A DNA stretch of 64,000 nt from Bacteroidales bacterium (GCA_017438975.1 JAFRUH010000033.1:1-64000); one strand, 5' to 3'. Positions 6,831 through 16,647 are shown, counted from the first letter of the stretch. Numbers and translations: made by a program. The notes: a model not told the origin generated them from the sequence alone.

Positions 6831-9047
6831 ATGAAAAAAATATTCAATTTCTTGCTTTCCAGCATTGCACTCATTGCTTTCATCCCGACAATGAATGCCC
6901 AGCCTTATACGGAAGGAACCGGAGAAGCGGAGGGCCTCGCCTATAGCAAAACGATTGCGGGTCCAGATAATGGAATCTATACCATTACTCTTGAGTCTTT
7001 CGTGTTGGGTGAAGTAAAGATCACACAAGGAGTCCCTGCGGATATCGTCCTTGTCCTGGACGTTTCGGGATCCATGAATGATGATTATTCGACCGATGAA
7101 TATACTGCTCAGCCAAGTGCAAGCTATACTTATAATGACTTCGAAGATGGCGTGTACTATTATAGGGACAATAATGGGACTTATTATCCGGTAACAAAGA
7201 AAAGTCGGACATCCGGCAATACCACTTATTATGGCTTATATTACTCGGTTACGGGTTCGGGCTGGTTTTCATCTACAACTTATTATTATTTAAAGGGAAC
7301 GACAGCCCAGAATGCGGGGAATAATAACAATAATCGTCCTAACAATACTTATGGCGTAAATAGTCCTACGGCGACCATTTGGACGGGTGTTCTTTACAAG
7401 AAAACGTCAAGCCAACAAAGCAGAATCGATGCATTGAAGCAAGCCGTCGGAGGTTTCATCGATGTAATTGCCGCGAATGCTGAATCCAGCGGCCAGGACA
7501 ATCAGATAAGCATCGTAAAGTTTGCAACTGCTGCATACTACGGTAGTGCGAGTAGTCTTACAGAAGGAAATCACAGAGGTGCTAATAACAATAATAATTA
7601 TAATTATACTGAAGTAGTAAGGACGTGGACAGATGTTTCGTCTGCTGCTAACGTAACTTCTCTGAAGAATTCCGTTAACGCGATTCAAGCAGGTGGTGCA
7701 ACTGCTGTTGACTATGGCCTGACCAAAGCGAATTATCTGCTGGCCGACCTGCCTTCTGACAGACAGAGTGCCAAGACTGTCGTTGTATTTACTGATGGAG
7801 TTCCGACACATAGCAACGCTTCTAGCGTATCAGAAGTTGAGGGAGTCGCAGACGATGCTATTGACGATGCCAAGACCATCAAAAGTCTGTATGCCTATAC
7901 TGACCCCGATAATGTATCTCATAATGCAAAAGTGTATACCGTCGGCGTTTTCAAGGACGATAGCGAATCTCTGTGTACTCCGACCAGTGGTAACCCGTCA
8001 AGTTACACGCTTAGTGACTACATGAACTATTTGTCTTCCAATTATCCGAGTGCGGAAAGTTTGAGCAGCCCCGGAACCGGCAGTGACGAAGGTTTCTATC
8101 AAAATGCTGCGGACGGCGACCTTGAATCCATTTTCAGGTCCATTGCTACTGCCTCCGGCGGTGCTGGTGCTTCCCTTGATGCAGGAACTGTTGAAGCCAT
8201 TGATGTTGTTTCCCAGAGTTTCCAGCTTCCTAACGGAGCCTCCACTAATATTGGAGTCTATTTTGCGGCCTGTACTGGCAAGGACGATGATGGATATCTG
8301 ACTTTTGCTCCGAAGGCGAGTTGGATCTCCAATCCCGCGGAAGGAGAGGATGGTCATGTTTCCATAACTATTACTGGAAATACAGTTACTGCAAGTGGAT
8401 TTGATTACAGCGATGAATGGTGCGGACCGGATGCAACAACCGGAGGATTTCATGGTCATAAGCTGATCCTTCAAATTCCGATCGAGATGGCCGATGAGGC
8501 TGTCGGCGGACAAGGTGTTGACACTAACGGCCCGGGATCCGGTATCTTCATTGGTGGAAAGAATATTCTCCCGTTTGAGTCTCCGGACGTTAGCCTTCCG
8601 ACGAATATCCACATCCAGAAGGTGGGTCTTTCTGATGGAGAAAGCGCCGTGTTTAAGATTTATCGCACAGCGGCCAATGCTGACGGAACACCGGCTAATA
8701 GCAACTGGACTTATTACAAGACGGTTATCATTATCGAAGGGATGAACGAAGATTCGACGGTCAAGCTTCGCGGTCTCGACCCGAACTACGCTTACAAGAT
8801 CGAAGAAGCGGGCTGGAGCTGGGCCTACGATACGACCAATCCGGAAGGAGAAGACGGCAACCCGCTGACGGAAGTCACTTCCGACAAGCTTATCACCAAC
8901 CCGTTCACGTTCACGAATACCCTGAACACGAAGGGCCAAACGATCATCCGTGCGGAGAGCGCCGTCGTCAATGACTTCAAGACTTCGACGGCTACGAATA
9001 TCGATTCGAAGAACACTGCTCCGAAAGCAGCCTCTAAATCGAAATAA
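6831..9047 (+). CDS. VWA-domain fimbrial tip adhesin (Mfa5-like)
   Basis: A 738-residue secreted protein with a cleavable signal peptide (MNAQPYTEG near residues 21-29). The von Willebrand A domain has a complete MIDAS: DVSGSM at 77-82, GGATAVDYGL around 288-297 and FTDG at 320-323. Between the DxSxS loop and the next helix sits an insertion of about 115 residues rich in Tyr, Asn, Gly and Thr (about 84-197). After residue ~590, NIHIQKVGLSDGESAVFKI and a FTNTL ending suggest a Cna-B/prealbumin-like domain of the kind found in Gram-positive pilus proteins. Porphyromonas Mfa5 is also a VWA-containing minor fimbrial protein with isopeptide chemistry, so a tip adhesin role is plausible. It is the last gene of the right fimbrial operon. 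Confidence 0.75.
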   Translation: MKKIFNFLLSSIALIAFIPTMNAQPYTEGTGEAEGLAYSKTIAGPDNGIYTITLESFVLGEVKITQGVPADIVLVLDVSGSMNDDYSTDEYTAQPSASYTYNDFEDGVYYYRDNNGTYYPVTKKSRTSGNTTYYGLYYSVTGSGWFSSTTYYYLKGTTAQNAGNNNNNRPNNTYGVNSPTATIWTGVLYKKTSSQQSRIDALKQAVGGFIDVIAANAESSGQDNQISIVKFATAAYYGSASSLTEGNHRGANNNNNYNYTEVVRTWTDVSSAANVTSLKNSVNAIQAGGATAVDYGLTKANYLLADLPSDRQSAKTVVVFTDGVPTHSNASSVSEVEGVADDAIDDAKTIKSLYAYTDPDNVSHNAKVYTVGVFKDDSESLCTPTSGNPSSYTLSDYMNYLSSNYPSAESLSSPGTGSDEGFYQNAADGDLESIFRSIATASGGAGASLDAGTVEAIDVVSQSFQLPNGASTNIGVYFAACTGKDDDGYLTFAPKASWISNPAEGEDGHVSITITGNTVTASGFDYSDEWCGPDATTGGFHGHKLILQIPIEMADEAVGGQGVDTNGPGSGIFIGGKNILPFESPDVSLPTNIHIQKVGLSDGESAVFKIYRTAANADGTPANSNWTYYKTVIIIEGMNEDSTVKLRGLDPNYAYKIEEAGWSWAYDTTNPEGEDGNPLTEVTSDKLITNPFTFTNTLNTKGQTIIRAESAVVNDFKTSTATNIDSKNTAPKAASKSK

Positions 9048-9066
9048 ACTTCTCATTATTCCATTT

Positions 9067-9104
9067 GAAAAACGTCTGTCCTCCCGGGCAGACGTTTTTC
9101 TTTT
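9067..9104 (+). terminator. Terminator of the right fimbrial operon
   Basis: A 12-bp stem (9067-9078 with 9089-9100) is followed by CTTTT. It lies 20 nt after the adhesin stop codon. Confidence 0.75.
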
Positions 9105-9109
9105 CAATT

Positions 9110-9146
9110 CCCGCAAAAAAGAGGCGGCCCGGTTCCGGGTCGCCTC
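9110..9146 (-). terminator. Terminator of the rplC-rpsC operon
   Basis: On the minus strand, a GAGGCG...CGCCTC hairpin (9121-9146, with an inner CCCGG/CCGGG stem) is followed directly by TTTTTT (9120-9115). It lies about 105 nt beyond the rpsC stop, showing that transcription ends after rpsC. Confidence 0.75.
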
Positions 9147-9251
9147 TGAGGCAGTATGTAGGGCCCACGTGTCGGGCCCGTGACAGTCGAAAGAGCCTTC
9201 ATCCGACCGGCCAGGATGCCGGGACGGGACAACTCCGGGGCTGTCCACCAA

Positions 9252-10022
9252 TTACTTGGAGCTGCGCTCGCCGCGCTCACCCCTGCCACGTCCGCCACGA
9301 CGACCGCCACGGTCGCCGCCGCGTCCGCCGCTCCGACCGGTACCCTGACCGGCAGCCTGGGCGTTGGCAGCAAATGCGGCATTCGGAGAAAGGTCCTGCT
9401 TGCCGAATTTCTCTCCGTTGCAGATCCAAACCTTGATACCAAGGGTACCGACCTTCGTATTCGCGACTGCGAGTGCGTAGTCGATGTCAGCACGGAAAGT
9501 GTGGAGCGGAGTACGTCCTTCCTTGAACATCTCGCTGCGGGCCATTTCAGCGCCGCCGATACGGCCGCTGATCTGGACCTTGATGCCTTCTGCACCAACC
9601 CTCATCGCGGTAGCGATGGCCATCTTGACGGCGCGCCTGTAGGACACGCGGCCCTCGATCTGGCGGGCGATGCTGTCGGCGACGATCGTAGCGTCAACTT
9701 CCGGGCGCTTGACCTCGAAGATGTTGATTTGGACGTCTTTCTTCGTAACCTTCTTGAGCTCTTCCTTCAGACGGTCGACTTCCTGGCCGCCCTTGCCGAT
9801 GATGACACCCGGACGGGCCGCATGGATCGTAACGGTGATGAGCTTAAGGGTACGCTCGATAATGATTCTGGAAAGGCTGGCCTTTGCCAGACGGTTCTGG
9901 AGATACTTGCGGATTTCGTAGTCCTCGGCGATCTTCTCCGGATAGTTACCACCACACCAGTTAGAGTCCCAACCACGGGTGATACCGATTCTGTTGCTGA
10001 TAGGATTAGTTTTCTGTCCCAT
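9252..10022 (-). CDS. rpsC: 30S ribosomal protein S3
   Basis: A 256-residue S3 that binds 16S rRNA in the 30S head at the mRNA entry. [13 protein letters not shown] is the family start. The KH domain carries [15 protein letters not shown] around residues 72-86, and the C-terminal domain continues to [10 protein letters not shown]. After about residue 205 an extra tail follows, rich in Arg and Gly ([20 protein letters not shown]). S3 in Bacteroides also has a basic extension, but this one is strikingly RGG-like. It is the last gene here: rplP, which normally follows, is absent and a terminator lies downstream. Confidence 0.97.
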   Translation of the reverse strand: MGQKTNPISNRIGITRGWDSNWCGGNYPEKIAEDYEIRKYLQNRLAKASLSRIIIERTLKLITVTIHAARPGVIIGKGGQEVDRLKEELKKVTKKDVQINIFEVKRPEVDATIVADSIARQIEGRVSYRRAVKMAIATAMRVGAEGIKVQISGRIGGAEMARSEMFKEGRTPLHTFRADIDYALAVANTKVGTLGIKVWICNGEKFGKQDLSPNAAFAANAQAAGQGTGRSGGRGGDRGGRRGGRGRGERGERSSK

Positions 10023-10025
10023 GAT

Positions 10026-10442
10026 TTATTCCTCCACTGCAGGTTTCTTAACATCGAGGACAACGGTAACGTGGTTGGAACGCTTGCGGATACGTCCGGC
10101 ACGGCCCTGCGGGCAAGGACGGATGCGCTTGAGGGTGCGTCCCTCTCCGACCATGATGGTCTTCACGTAAACATTGCCATTATCAAGTTCGGATGCCTGA
10201 TCCGGATTCTTGGCCTCCCAGTTGGCGATGGCGCTCCTGAGAAGTTTCTCCAGACGGATCGATGCCTCTCTCTTCGAGAATTTGAGAAGATCGAGGGCAT
10301 GGTTGACTTCCTCACCCCGGACGGTGTCAGCGACAAGGCGCATCTTCCGCGGAGAAGTAGGAACGTCGTTGAGCTTTGCTATAGCGGTCTGCTTCTTGGC
10401 CTCTTTCAGCCTCTCAGCCATAAGTCTTTTTCTCTTTCCCAT
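10026..10442 (-). CDS. rplV: 50S ribosomal protein L22
   Basis: A 138-residue L22 that lines the peptide exit tunnel. [16 protein letters not shown] and the C-terminal hairpin region [21 protein letters not shown] are diagnostic. It has an N-terminal extension of about 25 residues ([17 protein letters not shown]), as is usual in Bacteroidetes. It is separated from rpsC by 3 nt. Confidence 0.97.
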   Translation of the reverse strand: MGKRKRLMAERLKEAKKQTAIAKLNDVPTSPRKMRLVADTVRGEEVNHALDLLKFSKREASIRLEKLLRSAIANWEAKNPDQASELDNGNVYVKTIMVGEGRTLKRIRPCPQGRAGRIRKRSNHVTVVLDVKKPAVEE

Positions 10443-10461
10443 AATGTCAATCTTTTAAACA

Positions 10462-10734
10462 TTATTTCTTATTGTTGCCTGAGTGGCCTCTGAAAGTTCT
10501 GGTAGGCGCGAATTCACCGAGCTTGTGACCAACCATGTTCTCAGTTACATAAACCGGAATGAACTTGTTTCCATTATGAACTGCGATAGTATGGCCGACA
10601 AAGTCAGGGGAAATCATGCTGGCACGCGACCAAGTCTTGACAACCTCTTTCTTCTTGCTACCGTCATTCATAGCAAGAATTCTGTTCTCCAGGGCTTCCT
10701 GGATGTACGGTCCTTTTTTAAGTGAACGACTCAT
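10462..10734 (-). CDS. rpsS: 30S ribosomal protein S19
   Basis: A 90-residue S19 of normal length. [10 protein letters not shown] at the start and [18 protein letters not shown] near the end are the family signatures. It contacts S13 and the A-site finger in the 30S head. It lies in canonical order between rplB and rplV. Confidence 0.97.
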   Translation of the reverse strand: MSRSLKKGPYIQEALENRILAMNDGSKKKEVVKTWSRASMISPDFVGHTIAVHNGNKFIPVYVTENMVGHKLGEFAPTRTFRGHSGNNKK

Positions 10735-10754
10735 AATTTCTCAGTATTATTCCG

Positions 10755-11579
10755 TTATTTCTTTCTTCTTTCAATGATGAACTTGTTGGAAACGGCCTTC
10801 GGGTTACGCGTCTTCTTACCCTTTGCAGGGAGACCCTTGCGGGAACGCGGATGACCACCGGAGGCACGTCCTTCACCACCACCCATCGGGTGATCGTGCG
10901 GGTTCATGACAACACCACGGTTGTGCGGACGGCGACCGAGCCAACGGCTGCGGCCGGCCTTTCCGGACGACTCGAGGTTGTGATCCGGGTTGGAAACGGT
11001 ACCGACGGTGGCGCGGCAGGCGACCGGAACCATACGGGTCTCGCCCGAAGGGAGACGGAGGATGGCGTAGTTGCCTTCACGGGCGGCCAGCTGGGCGAAC
11101 GTACCGGCGGAACGTGCCATGGCGGCACCCTGTCCGGGACGAAGCTCGATGGCGTGCACGAGCGTACCTACGGGAATAGCACTGAGAGGGAGGGTGTTAC
11201 CGAGCTCCGGAGCGACATTGGCGCCGGATTCGACAACCTGACCGACCTTGAGTCCGTTCGGGGCAAGGATATACCTCTTCTCGCCGTCTGCGTATTCGAC
11301 GAGGGCGATACGGGCGCTGCGGTTCGGGTCATATTCGATAGTGAGGACCGTAGCCTGGATTCCATCCTTGTTGCGGAGGAAGTCGATGATACGGTACATT
11401 CTCTTGTGGCCGCCGCCGATGTAGCGTACGGTCATCTGACCGGTGTTGTTGCGGCCGCCGGTCGATTTGAGAGGAGTCAGAAGCTTCTTGTACGGTTTCT
11501 TAGCAGTAATCTCCTCGAATGAACTGATGGCCTTGTTTCTCTGGCCAGGAGTCACCGGTTTGTATTTCTTGATTGCCAT
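10755..11579 (-). CDS. rplB: 50S ribosomal protein L2
   Basis: A 274-residue L2, the peptidyl-transferase-centre protein. [15 protein letters not shown] is the hallmark motif containing the key His, and [19 protein letters not shown] is a typical end. It lies in canonical order after rplW. Confidence 0.97.
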   Translation of the reverse strand: MAIKKYKPVTPGQRNKAISSFEEITAKKPYKKLLTPLKSTGGRNNTGQMTVRYIGGGHKRMYRIIDFLRNKDGIQATVLTIEYDPNRSARIALVEYADGEKRYILAPNGLKVGQVVESGANVAPELGNTLPLSAIPVGTLVHAIELRPGQGAAMARSAGTFAQLAAREGNYAILRLPSGETRMVPVACRATVGTVSNPDHNLESSGKAGRSRWLGRRPHNRGVVMNPHDHPMGGGEGRASGGHPRSRKGLPAKGKKTRNPKAVSNKFIIERRKK

Positions 11580-11593
11580 AGTGCTTCCTCCTC

Positions 11594-11899
11594 TTAGATG
11601 TTAGCGTAGAAATCGATCTTATCATCACCGGCAAGGGTAATGTAGGCCTTCTTGAAGTGATTGGTGCGGCCTTTGAGAAGTCCCGACTTGGTGTAGCGGG
11701 ATTTGCGCTTGCCGTGGTAGTTGGCCGTATTGACGTCGGCGACGGTAACGTTGTACATCTGCTCGACTGCGGCTTTGATCTGGAGCTTGTTCGCTCTACG
11801 GTCCACGATGAAACCGTAACGGTTCAACTTTTCGCCCTGAGCCGTCATTTTCTCTGTTACGATTGGCTTAATTAAAATTCCCATTTTCGCGTTCTCCAT
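11594..11899 (-). CDS. rplW: 50S ribosomal protein L23
   Basis: A 101-residue L23 at the exit-tunnel rim, the docking site for SRP and trigger factor. [26 protein letters not shown] and [19 protein letters not shown] identify it. Its ATG overlaps the rplD stop by one base (taATG), indicating translational coupling. Confidence 0.96.
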   Translation of the reverse strand: MENAKMGILIKPIVTEKMTAQGEKLNRYGFIVDRRANKLQIKAAVEQMYNVTVADVNTANYHGKRKSRYTKSGLLKGRTNHFKKAYITLAGDDKIDFYANI

Positions 11900-12525
11900 T
11901 ATTTAACCCTTGCAGCGAGAATGTCCTGTACACCGTCCACGAGCACGAGGTTGTGCGCGTTCATGATGGTGTAAGTGTTGATTTCGTCAACAGTGATGAC
12001 CTTCACCTCAGGAAGATTGCGTGATGAAAGAAAGATGTTGTCTGAATTCGAAGGGAGGACGAAGAGAACCTTGCGGTCGCCGGCCTTGATGGCGGCGAGG
12101 ATGTTCTTGAACTCCTTGGTCTTCGGGGCGTCCATGGCGAACGGCTCGACGAGGGTAATCTTGCCTTCCTGGGCCTTGTAGGACAGGGCGGAAAGACGGG
12201 CAAGCTGCTTGACCTTCTTGTTCAGTTTGGTATCATAGCTACGCGGTTTCGGGCCGAATACGCGGCCGCCGCCGACGAAGATGTTCGCCTTGAGGGAGCC
12301 GTGACGTGCACCGCCGCCGCCCTTCTGGCGTCCGAGTTTCTTGGTAGAATAAGCGACCTCGCTCCTGTCCTTCGTCTTGGAAGTACCCTGACGCTGGTTG
12401 GCGAGATACTGGATGACATCGAGATAGATGGCGTGATCGTTCGGTTCGATTCCGAAGACCTTCTCATCGAGGACCACCTTCTTTCCGGATTCGGTTCCGT
12501 CGATCTTGTATACTGACAATTCCAT
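11899..12525 (-). CDS. rplD: 50S ribosomal protein L4
   Basis: A 208-residue L4. The central loop that reaches into the exit tunnel carries [21 protein letters not shown]. In some bacteria L4 autoregulates the S10 operon; no equivalent leader structure was recognised here. It sits 2 nt after rplC. Confidence 0.97.
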   Translation of the reverse strand: MELSVYKIDGTESGKKVVLDEKVFGIEPNDHAIYLDVIQYLANQRQGTSKTKDRSEVAYSTKKLGRQKGGGGARHGSLKANIFVGGGRVFGPKPRSYDTKLNKKVKQLARLSALSYKAQEGKITLVEPFAMDAPKTKEFKNILAAIKAGDRKVLFVLPSNSDNIFLSSRNLPEVKVITVDEINTYTIMNAHNLVLVDGVQDILAARVK

Positions 12526-12527
12526 AA

Positions 12528-13154
12528 TTAAGCCTCCAGAATAATGTAAGAACCCTTGGCTCCCGGGACGGAGCCCTTGACAACGAGAAGATTGTTTTCC
12601 GGGATGACCTTGAGGACCTCGAGGTTGAAGACCTTCACCCTCTCATTGCCCATATGGCCCGCCATACGCATTCCGGGGAGGACGCGGGACGGCCAGGAAG
12701 ATGCACCCATGGAACCAGGATGACGGAGACGGTTGTGCTGACCGTGGGTCTTGCCGCCTACGCCCGCGAAGCCGTGACGCTTCACGACGCCCTGGAAACC
12801 TTTACCTTTAGAAGTACCGACGACGTCCACGAACTTGACGTCTTCAGTGATGACGTCAGTGAGCGTGAGGGTGTCGCCCAGTTTCAGCTCTCCCGCGAAG
12901 TCCGCCGGAAATTCGACGAGCTTGCGCTTGGGAGTGGTTCCTGCCTTTTCGAAATGGCCCTTCAGAGCCGCGCTGGTGTGTTTCTCTTTCTTTTCGTCAT
13001 AGGCAAGCTGCACGGCGGCATAACCATCTTTCTCTACCGTACGAACCTGCGTGACAACACATGGACCAGCCTCAACGACGGTGCATGGAATATTTTTTCC
13101 ATCAGCACCGAAGACGGAAATCATTCCGACTTTCTTTCCAATTAATCCAGGCAT
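12528..13154 (-). CDS. rplC: 50S ribosomal protein L3
   Basis: A 208-residue L3. [15 protein letters not shown] and [20 protein letters not shown] mark the family; the latter loop approaches the peptidyl-transferase centre. It is the first gene of this operon fragment. In most bacteria rpsJ lies directly upstream, but here the upstream neighbour is a divergent cdaA gene, and rplC has its own promoter. Confidence 0.97.
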   Translation of the reverse strand: MPGLIGKKVGMISVFGADGKNIPCTVVEAGPCVVTQVRTVEKDGYAAVQLAYDEKKEKHTSAALKGHFEKAGTTPKRKLVEFPADFAGELKLGDTLTLTDVITEDVKFVDVVGTSKGKGFQGVVKRHGFAGVGGKTHGQHNRLRHPGSMGASSWPSRVLPGMRMAGHMGNERVKVFNLEVLKVIPENNLLVVKGSVPGAKGSYIILEA

Positions 13155-13214
13155 TGGTTTGCTAATTGTTTGTTAATTAATACTTTAAATACTCCCGCAT
13201 ACTTTTGCGGACCG

Positions 13215-13245
13215 CAAAGATACGAATAATTTTCTGATTTTCAAG
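13215..13245 (-). promoter_or_regulatory. Promoter of the rplC-rpsC operon
   Basis: On the minus strand, CTTG (13245-13242), a 19-nt spacer and TATCTTTG (13222-13215) match the Bacteroides pattern. It lies about 60 nt upstream of rplC and shows that the fragment is transcribed independently of rpsJ. Confidence 0.75.
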
Positions 13246-13300
13246 TACTTTTCAACACTTTTTTCAACACCGGAATCTTCTAAATCTCCCAAAATGTAAC

Positions 13301-13308
13301 TATCTTTG
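13301..13308 (+). promoter_or_regulatory. -7 box of the cdaA operon
   Basis: TATCTTTG ends 7 nt before the cdaA ATG at 13316, implying a transcript with almost no 5' leader. No clear -33 box is seen. Confidence 0.55.
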
Positions 13309-13315
13309 CAGCCGT

Positions 13316-14116
13316 ATGAAAACGGTGCTCGCACTCTTCGGTTTCCTGCAGCTTTCGCTGATAGAAGTACTGGACATCCTGATGGTTGCCCTGATCATCT
13401 ATTTCCTGTTCCGGCTGATCAAGGACTCCTCGGCGGTCAACATCTTCGCCGCCCTCGTCGTCCTGCTGCTGGGCCAGGTGATCGTCAGCGCCCTCGGGAT
13501 GAAGATGATGAGCACGATCCTGAACGCCCTGCTGGACGTCGGCGTCCTGGCGATCATCGTGATCTTCCAGCCCGAGATCCGCCACTTCCTCAACCGGATC
13601 GGAACCCAGACCGGCATCGCCCGCAAGGCCGGGGATATCTTCAACAAATTCCTAGGCATCAAGGAGGAACAGATGGGCAACGCCGCCGTCCAGGAAATCA
13701 CCGAAGCCTGCCGTTCCATGGCCGCCGACAAGACCGGCGCCCTGATCGTGATCCCCCACAAGGCTTCCCTGGATTCCATCATCGAGACGGGCGACCGGAT
13801 CGACGCGAATATCAACCGCAGGCTCATCATGAACCTGTTTTTCAAGAACTCCCCCCTCCACGACGGGGCGATGATCATCCGCGGCAACCGCATCGTGGCG
13901 GCCCGCTGCACCCTTCCGATCACGTCCCGGACCAACATTCCGCCCAGTTTCGGCATGCGGCACAAGGCCGCCATCGGGATTTCCGAGGAGACGGACGCGG
14001 ACGTCATCGTCGTCTCCGAGGAGACCGGCCACATCGTCTTCGTCAACAGCGGGGAAGTTACCCTTATTAATAATATAAATGAGCTCAAGCTCAAGCTGGG
14101 CTCCGCGCTTTCATAG
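13316..14116 (+). CDS. cdaA: Diadenylate cyclase CdaA (c-di-AMP synthase)
   Basis: A 266-residue membrane-bound diadenylate cyclase that makes cyclic di-AMP from two ATP. Three N-terminal transmembrane helices (about 12-35, 40-62, 66-85) are followed by the DAC domain. Its signatures are SPLHDGAMII (the catalytic DGA) and GMRHKAAIGISEETDA (the RHxAA motif). Length is normal for CdaA/DacA. It heads a five-gene operon with mutS2 one base downstream and starts opposite the ribosomal operon. c-di-AMP typically controls potassium and osmotic balance; no receptor gene is nearby. Confidence 0.93.
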   Translation: MKTVLALFGFLQLSLIEVLDILMVALIIYFLFRLIKDSSAVNIFAALVVLLLGQVIVSALGMKMMSTILNALLDVGVLAIIVIFQPEIRHFLNRIGTQTGIARKAGDIFNKFLGIKEEQMGNAAVQEITEACRSMAADKTGALIVIPHKASLDSIIETGDRIDANINRRLIMNLFFKNSPLHDGAMIIRGNRIVAARCTLPITSRTNIPPSFGMRHKAAIGISEETDADVIVVSEETGHIVFVNSGEVTLINNINELKLKLGSALS

Positions 14117-14117
14117 G

Positions 14118-16643
14118 ATGATCGACAAGAGATTAGAGGAGAAACTGGGATTCAGCAGGGTGAGAGCCGCCATTTCCGACCGCTGTTCTACGGACTACGC
14201 GGCTCTTCGGGTGGCGGAAGAGGAGTTTTCCAGCGACGGGAAGGAGATCCAGGAAAGGCTCTCCCGGACCGATGAGATGCGGCTGATCCTGATGTTCGAG
14301 GAGAACTTCCCGACCAGCGGCTACATCGACTGCATCGGTTTCCTGGAAGCGATCGGGAACGACGCTTCGATCGACCAGCTCTCCCTCGGCAAGCTCCGGA
14401 CCCTCCTCGATACCCTGCGGAAGATCCACCATTTCTTCCGGGGAATCAAGGACGGGATCTATCCCTGCCTGAAAAAGGCGGCCGACGGCATCCTGTCGTT
14501 CCCGGAAGTGGTCCGCCGCATCGACGGGATCCTCGATAAGTACGGGGAGATCAAAGACTCGGCTTCCGACGCCCTCTTCGAAATCCGCCGGGAGATCCGG
14601 GAAAAGGAACTGAGCGTCTCCAGGCGCATCAACACCATCCTCCGGAAGGCCCAGCAGGACGGAATCGTGGACACGGACGCGGGCATCTCGATCCGAGACG
14701 GAAAGATGCTCATCCCTGTCAATTCTTCCCGGAAAAAGGCCCTCCCGGGCTTTGTCCATGACGAATCCGCCTCCGGCAAGACGACCTTCATCGAACCCGC
14801 CGAGATCGTCGAGATGAACAATGAGATCAGCGAGCTCCATTTCGCGGAGACCCGCGAGATCTCGAAGATCCTCCGGGAGTTCTCGGATTTCCTCCGGCCC
14901 TATGTCCCTGACCTCCTCATCGCCGCCGCCTTCATCGGGGAGATGGACTTCCTGATGGCCAAGGCCCAGGTCGCCCTGGACTACATCGCCGGGATGCCGG
15001 TGATCTCCACGGACGGGACCCTGAGCCTCAGGAAAGCCCGCCATCCCCTGCTCGAGAAGGCCCTGAAGAAGGAAAAGAAACCCATCGTCCCCCTGACGGT
15101 CACCCTCTCCCCCGAGAAACATATCCTCCTGATCTCAGGCCCGAACGCCGGCGGCAAGTCCGTCTGTCTCAAGACCGCCGGACTGCTGCAGTACATGTTC
15201 CAGTGGGGCATGCTGATCCCGACGTCGGAGTCCTCCGAACTGCCAGTCTTCGACCGGATCATGGTCTCGATCGGGGACGACCAGTCGATCGACAACGACC
15301 TCTCTACCTATAGCTCCTTCCTCGCCGACATGCGGTCCATGCTCTCCGAGGCCGACGGAAAGACCCTCGTGCTGATCGACGAGTTCGGGTCCGGAACGGA
15401 ACCGGCCGCCGGCGGGGCCATCGCCGAAGCGATCCTCGCCGCCTTGGACGCCCGCGGGACCTACGGGGTCATCACGACCCACTATACCAACCTCAAACTC
15501 TACGCCTCCGGGGCGCAGACAGGGGTCGTCAACGGGGCCATGCTCTTCGACGCCCAGAAAATCGAGCCGATGTTCAAGCTCGAAATCGGTCTCCCGGGCA
15601 ATTCCTTCGCCTTCGAGCTGGCCCGGAAGATGGGCCTTCCCGAAGAGATCGTAAAGGATGCGGAGAACCGGGCCGGGGAAGAGTTCGTCGGCATCGAACG
15701 GAACCTCCGGAAGATCGCCCGGAACCGCAAGGCCCTCGACGAGAAACTCCAGAAAATCCGCGCGACGGACAAGACCCTCGAGCAGATCACCGACAAGTAC
15801 CAGAAAGAACTTTCCGACATCAAGCAGCTCCGCCGGAACATCCTCGACGAGGCGAAACAGGAGGCGGAGGACATCATCCGGAGCGCCAACAAGCAGGTGG
15901 AGAACACGATCCGGACGATCAAGGAGACCCAGGCGGAAAAGACTGCCACGCAGGACGCCCGGAAAGAACTCCAGGACTTCCTCGGCGCCCTCGAGGAGAA
16001 AAAGGTCCGCGACAAGAGGAACCGCGAGGAGTACCTCGAAAAGAAGCTCCAGGACCTCGAGAAACGGAAGGAAAAGGAGAAAGCGAGAAAGGCCCGCCGC
16101 TCCCGCACCGAAGGTCAGGAAACTTCATCAGCGGAGTTGGAAGAACAGCAGATCAACGCGTTCCGTTCCGCTCCGCTCCAGGTAGGGGAAAAGGTCCGGC
16201 TGAAGGACAACGGGATGGTCGGCGAGATCAGCAAGGTTTCCGCCAAGGCCGTCTCGGTCATCGTCGGCAGCATTACGACCAAGCTCCCGCGGGAGAGGGT
16301 CGAACGTGTCACCTCGAACGAATACCGGACGGCGCTCCGGCAGACGGCGCCCCCGCCCCGGCAGCAGTACGACCTCGGCCTGAGCGAGCGGAAGCTGAAT
16401 TTCAAGCCGGAAATCGACCTGCGCGGGGCTCGCGTCGGCGAAGCGATCGAAATCGTCATGCGCTTCCTCGACGACGCGATCATGCTGGATGTTCCCTCGG
16501 TGCGGATCCTGCACGGAAAGGGAACCGGCGCCCTCCGGGAGGAGATCCAGAAATACGCCCGGACGGTCCGGGGGGTGACCTCGGTCTCGGATGAGCACAT
16601 CCAGTTCGGCGGCAGCGGCGTCACGGTCGTCAAATTCAGATAA
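14118..16643 (+). CDS. mutS2: Endonuclease MutS2
   Basis: An 841-residue MutS2. The clamp/lever region is followed by the ABC ATPase, with Walker A SGPNAGGKSV near residues 337-346 and Walker B LVLIDEFGSGTEP near 416. A long charged coiled coil (about 510-680) leads to the C-terminal Smr nuclease domain (LDLRGARVGEAI, ILHGKGTGALRE). MutS2 acts on branched DNA and collided ribosomes rather than in mismatch repair. The ATG at 14118 is chosen, one base after the cdaA stop; the upstream frame overlaps cdaA. Confidence 0.94.
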   Translation: MIDKRLEEKLGFSRVRAAISDRCSTDYAALRVAEEEFSSDGKEIQERLSRTDEMRLILMFEENFPTSGYIDCIGFLEAIGNDASIDQLSLGKLRTLLDTLRKIHHFFRGIKDGIYPCLKKAADGILSFPEVVRRIDGILDKYGEIKDSASDALFEIRREIREKELSVSRRINTILRKAQQDGIVDTDAGISIRDGKMLIPVNSSRKKALPGFVHDESASGKTTFIEPAEIVEMNNEISELHFAETREISKILREFSDFLRPYVPDLLIAAAFIGEMDFLMAKAQVALDYIAGMPVISTDGTLSLRKARHPLLEKALKKEKKPIVPLTVTLSPEKHILLISGPNAGGKSVCLKTAGLLQYMFQWGMLIPTSESSELPVFDRIMVSIGDDQSIDNDLSTYSSFLADMRSMLSEADGKTLVLIDEFGSGTEPAAGGAIAEAILAALDARGTYGVITTHYTNLKLYASGAQTGVVNGAMLFDAQKIEPMFKLEIGLPGNSFAFELARKMGLPEEIVKDAENRAGEEFVGIERNLRKIARNRKALDEKLQKIRATDKTLEQITDKYQKELSDIKQLRRNILDEAKQEAEDIIRSANKQVENTIRTIKETQAEKTATQDARKELQDFLGALEEKKVRDKRNREEYLEKKLQDLEKRKEKEKARKARRSRTEGQETSSAELEEQQINAFRSAPLQVGEKVRLKDNGMVGEISKVSAKAVSVIVGSITTKLPRERVERVTSNEYRTALRQTAPPPRQQYDLGLSERKLNFKPEIDLRGARVGEAIEIVMRFLDDAIMLDVPSVRILHGKGTGALREEIQKYARTVRGVTSVSDEHIQFGGSGVTVVKFR

Positions 16644-16647
16644 CCGT

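Noticed and set aside
9161-9180. GGGCCC...GGGCCC palindrome between rpsC and the fimbrial operon
   Set aside because: Too short to call a recombination site; likely an extra hairpin in the 3' untranslated region.
9180-10493. 437-codon plus-strand frame opposite rpsC and rplV
   Set aside because: Shadow of two unmistakable ribosomal protein genes.
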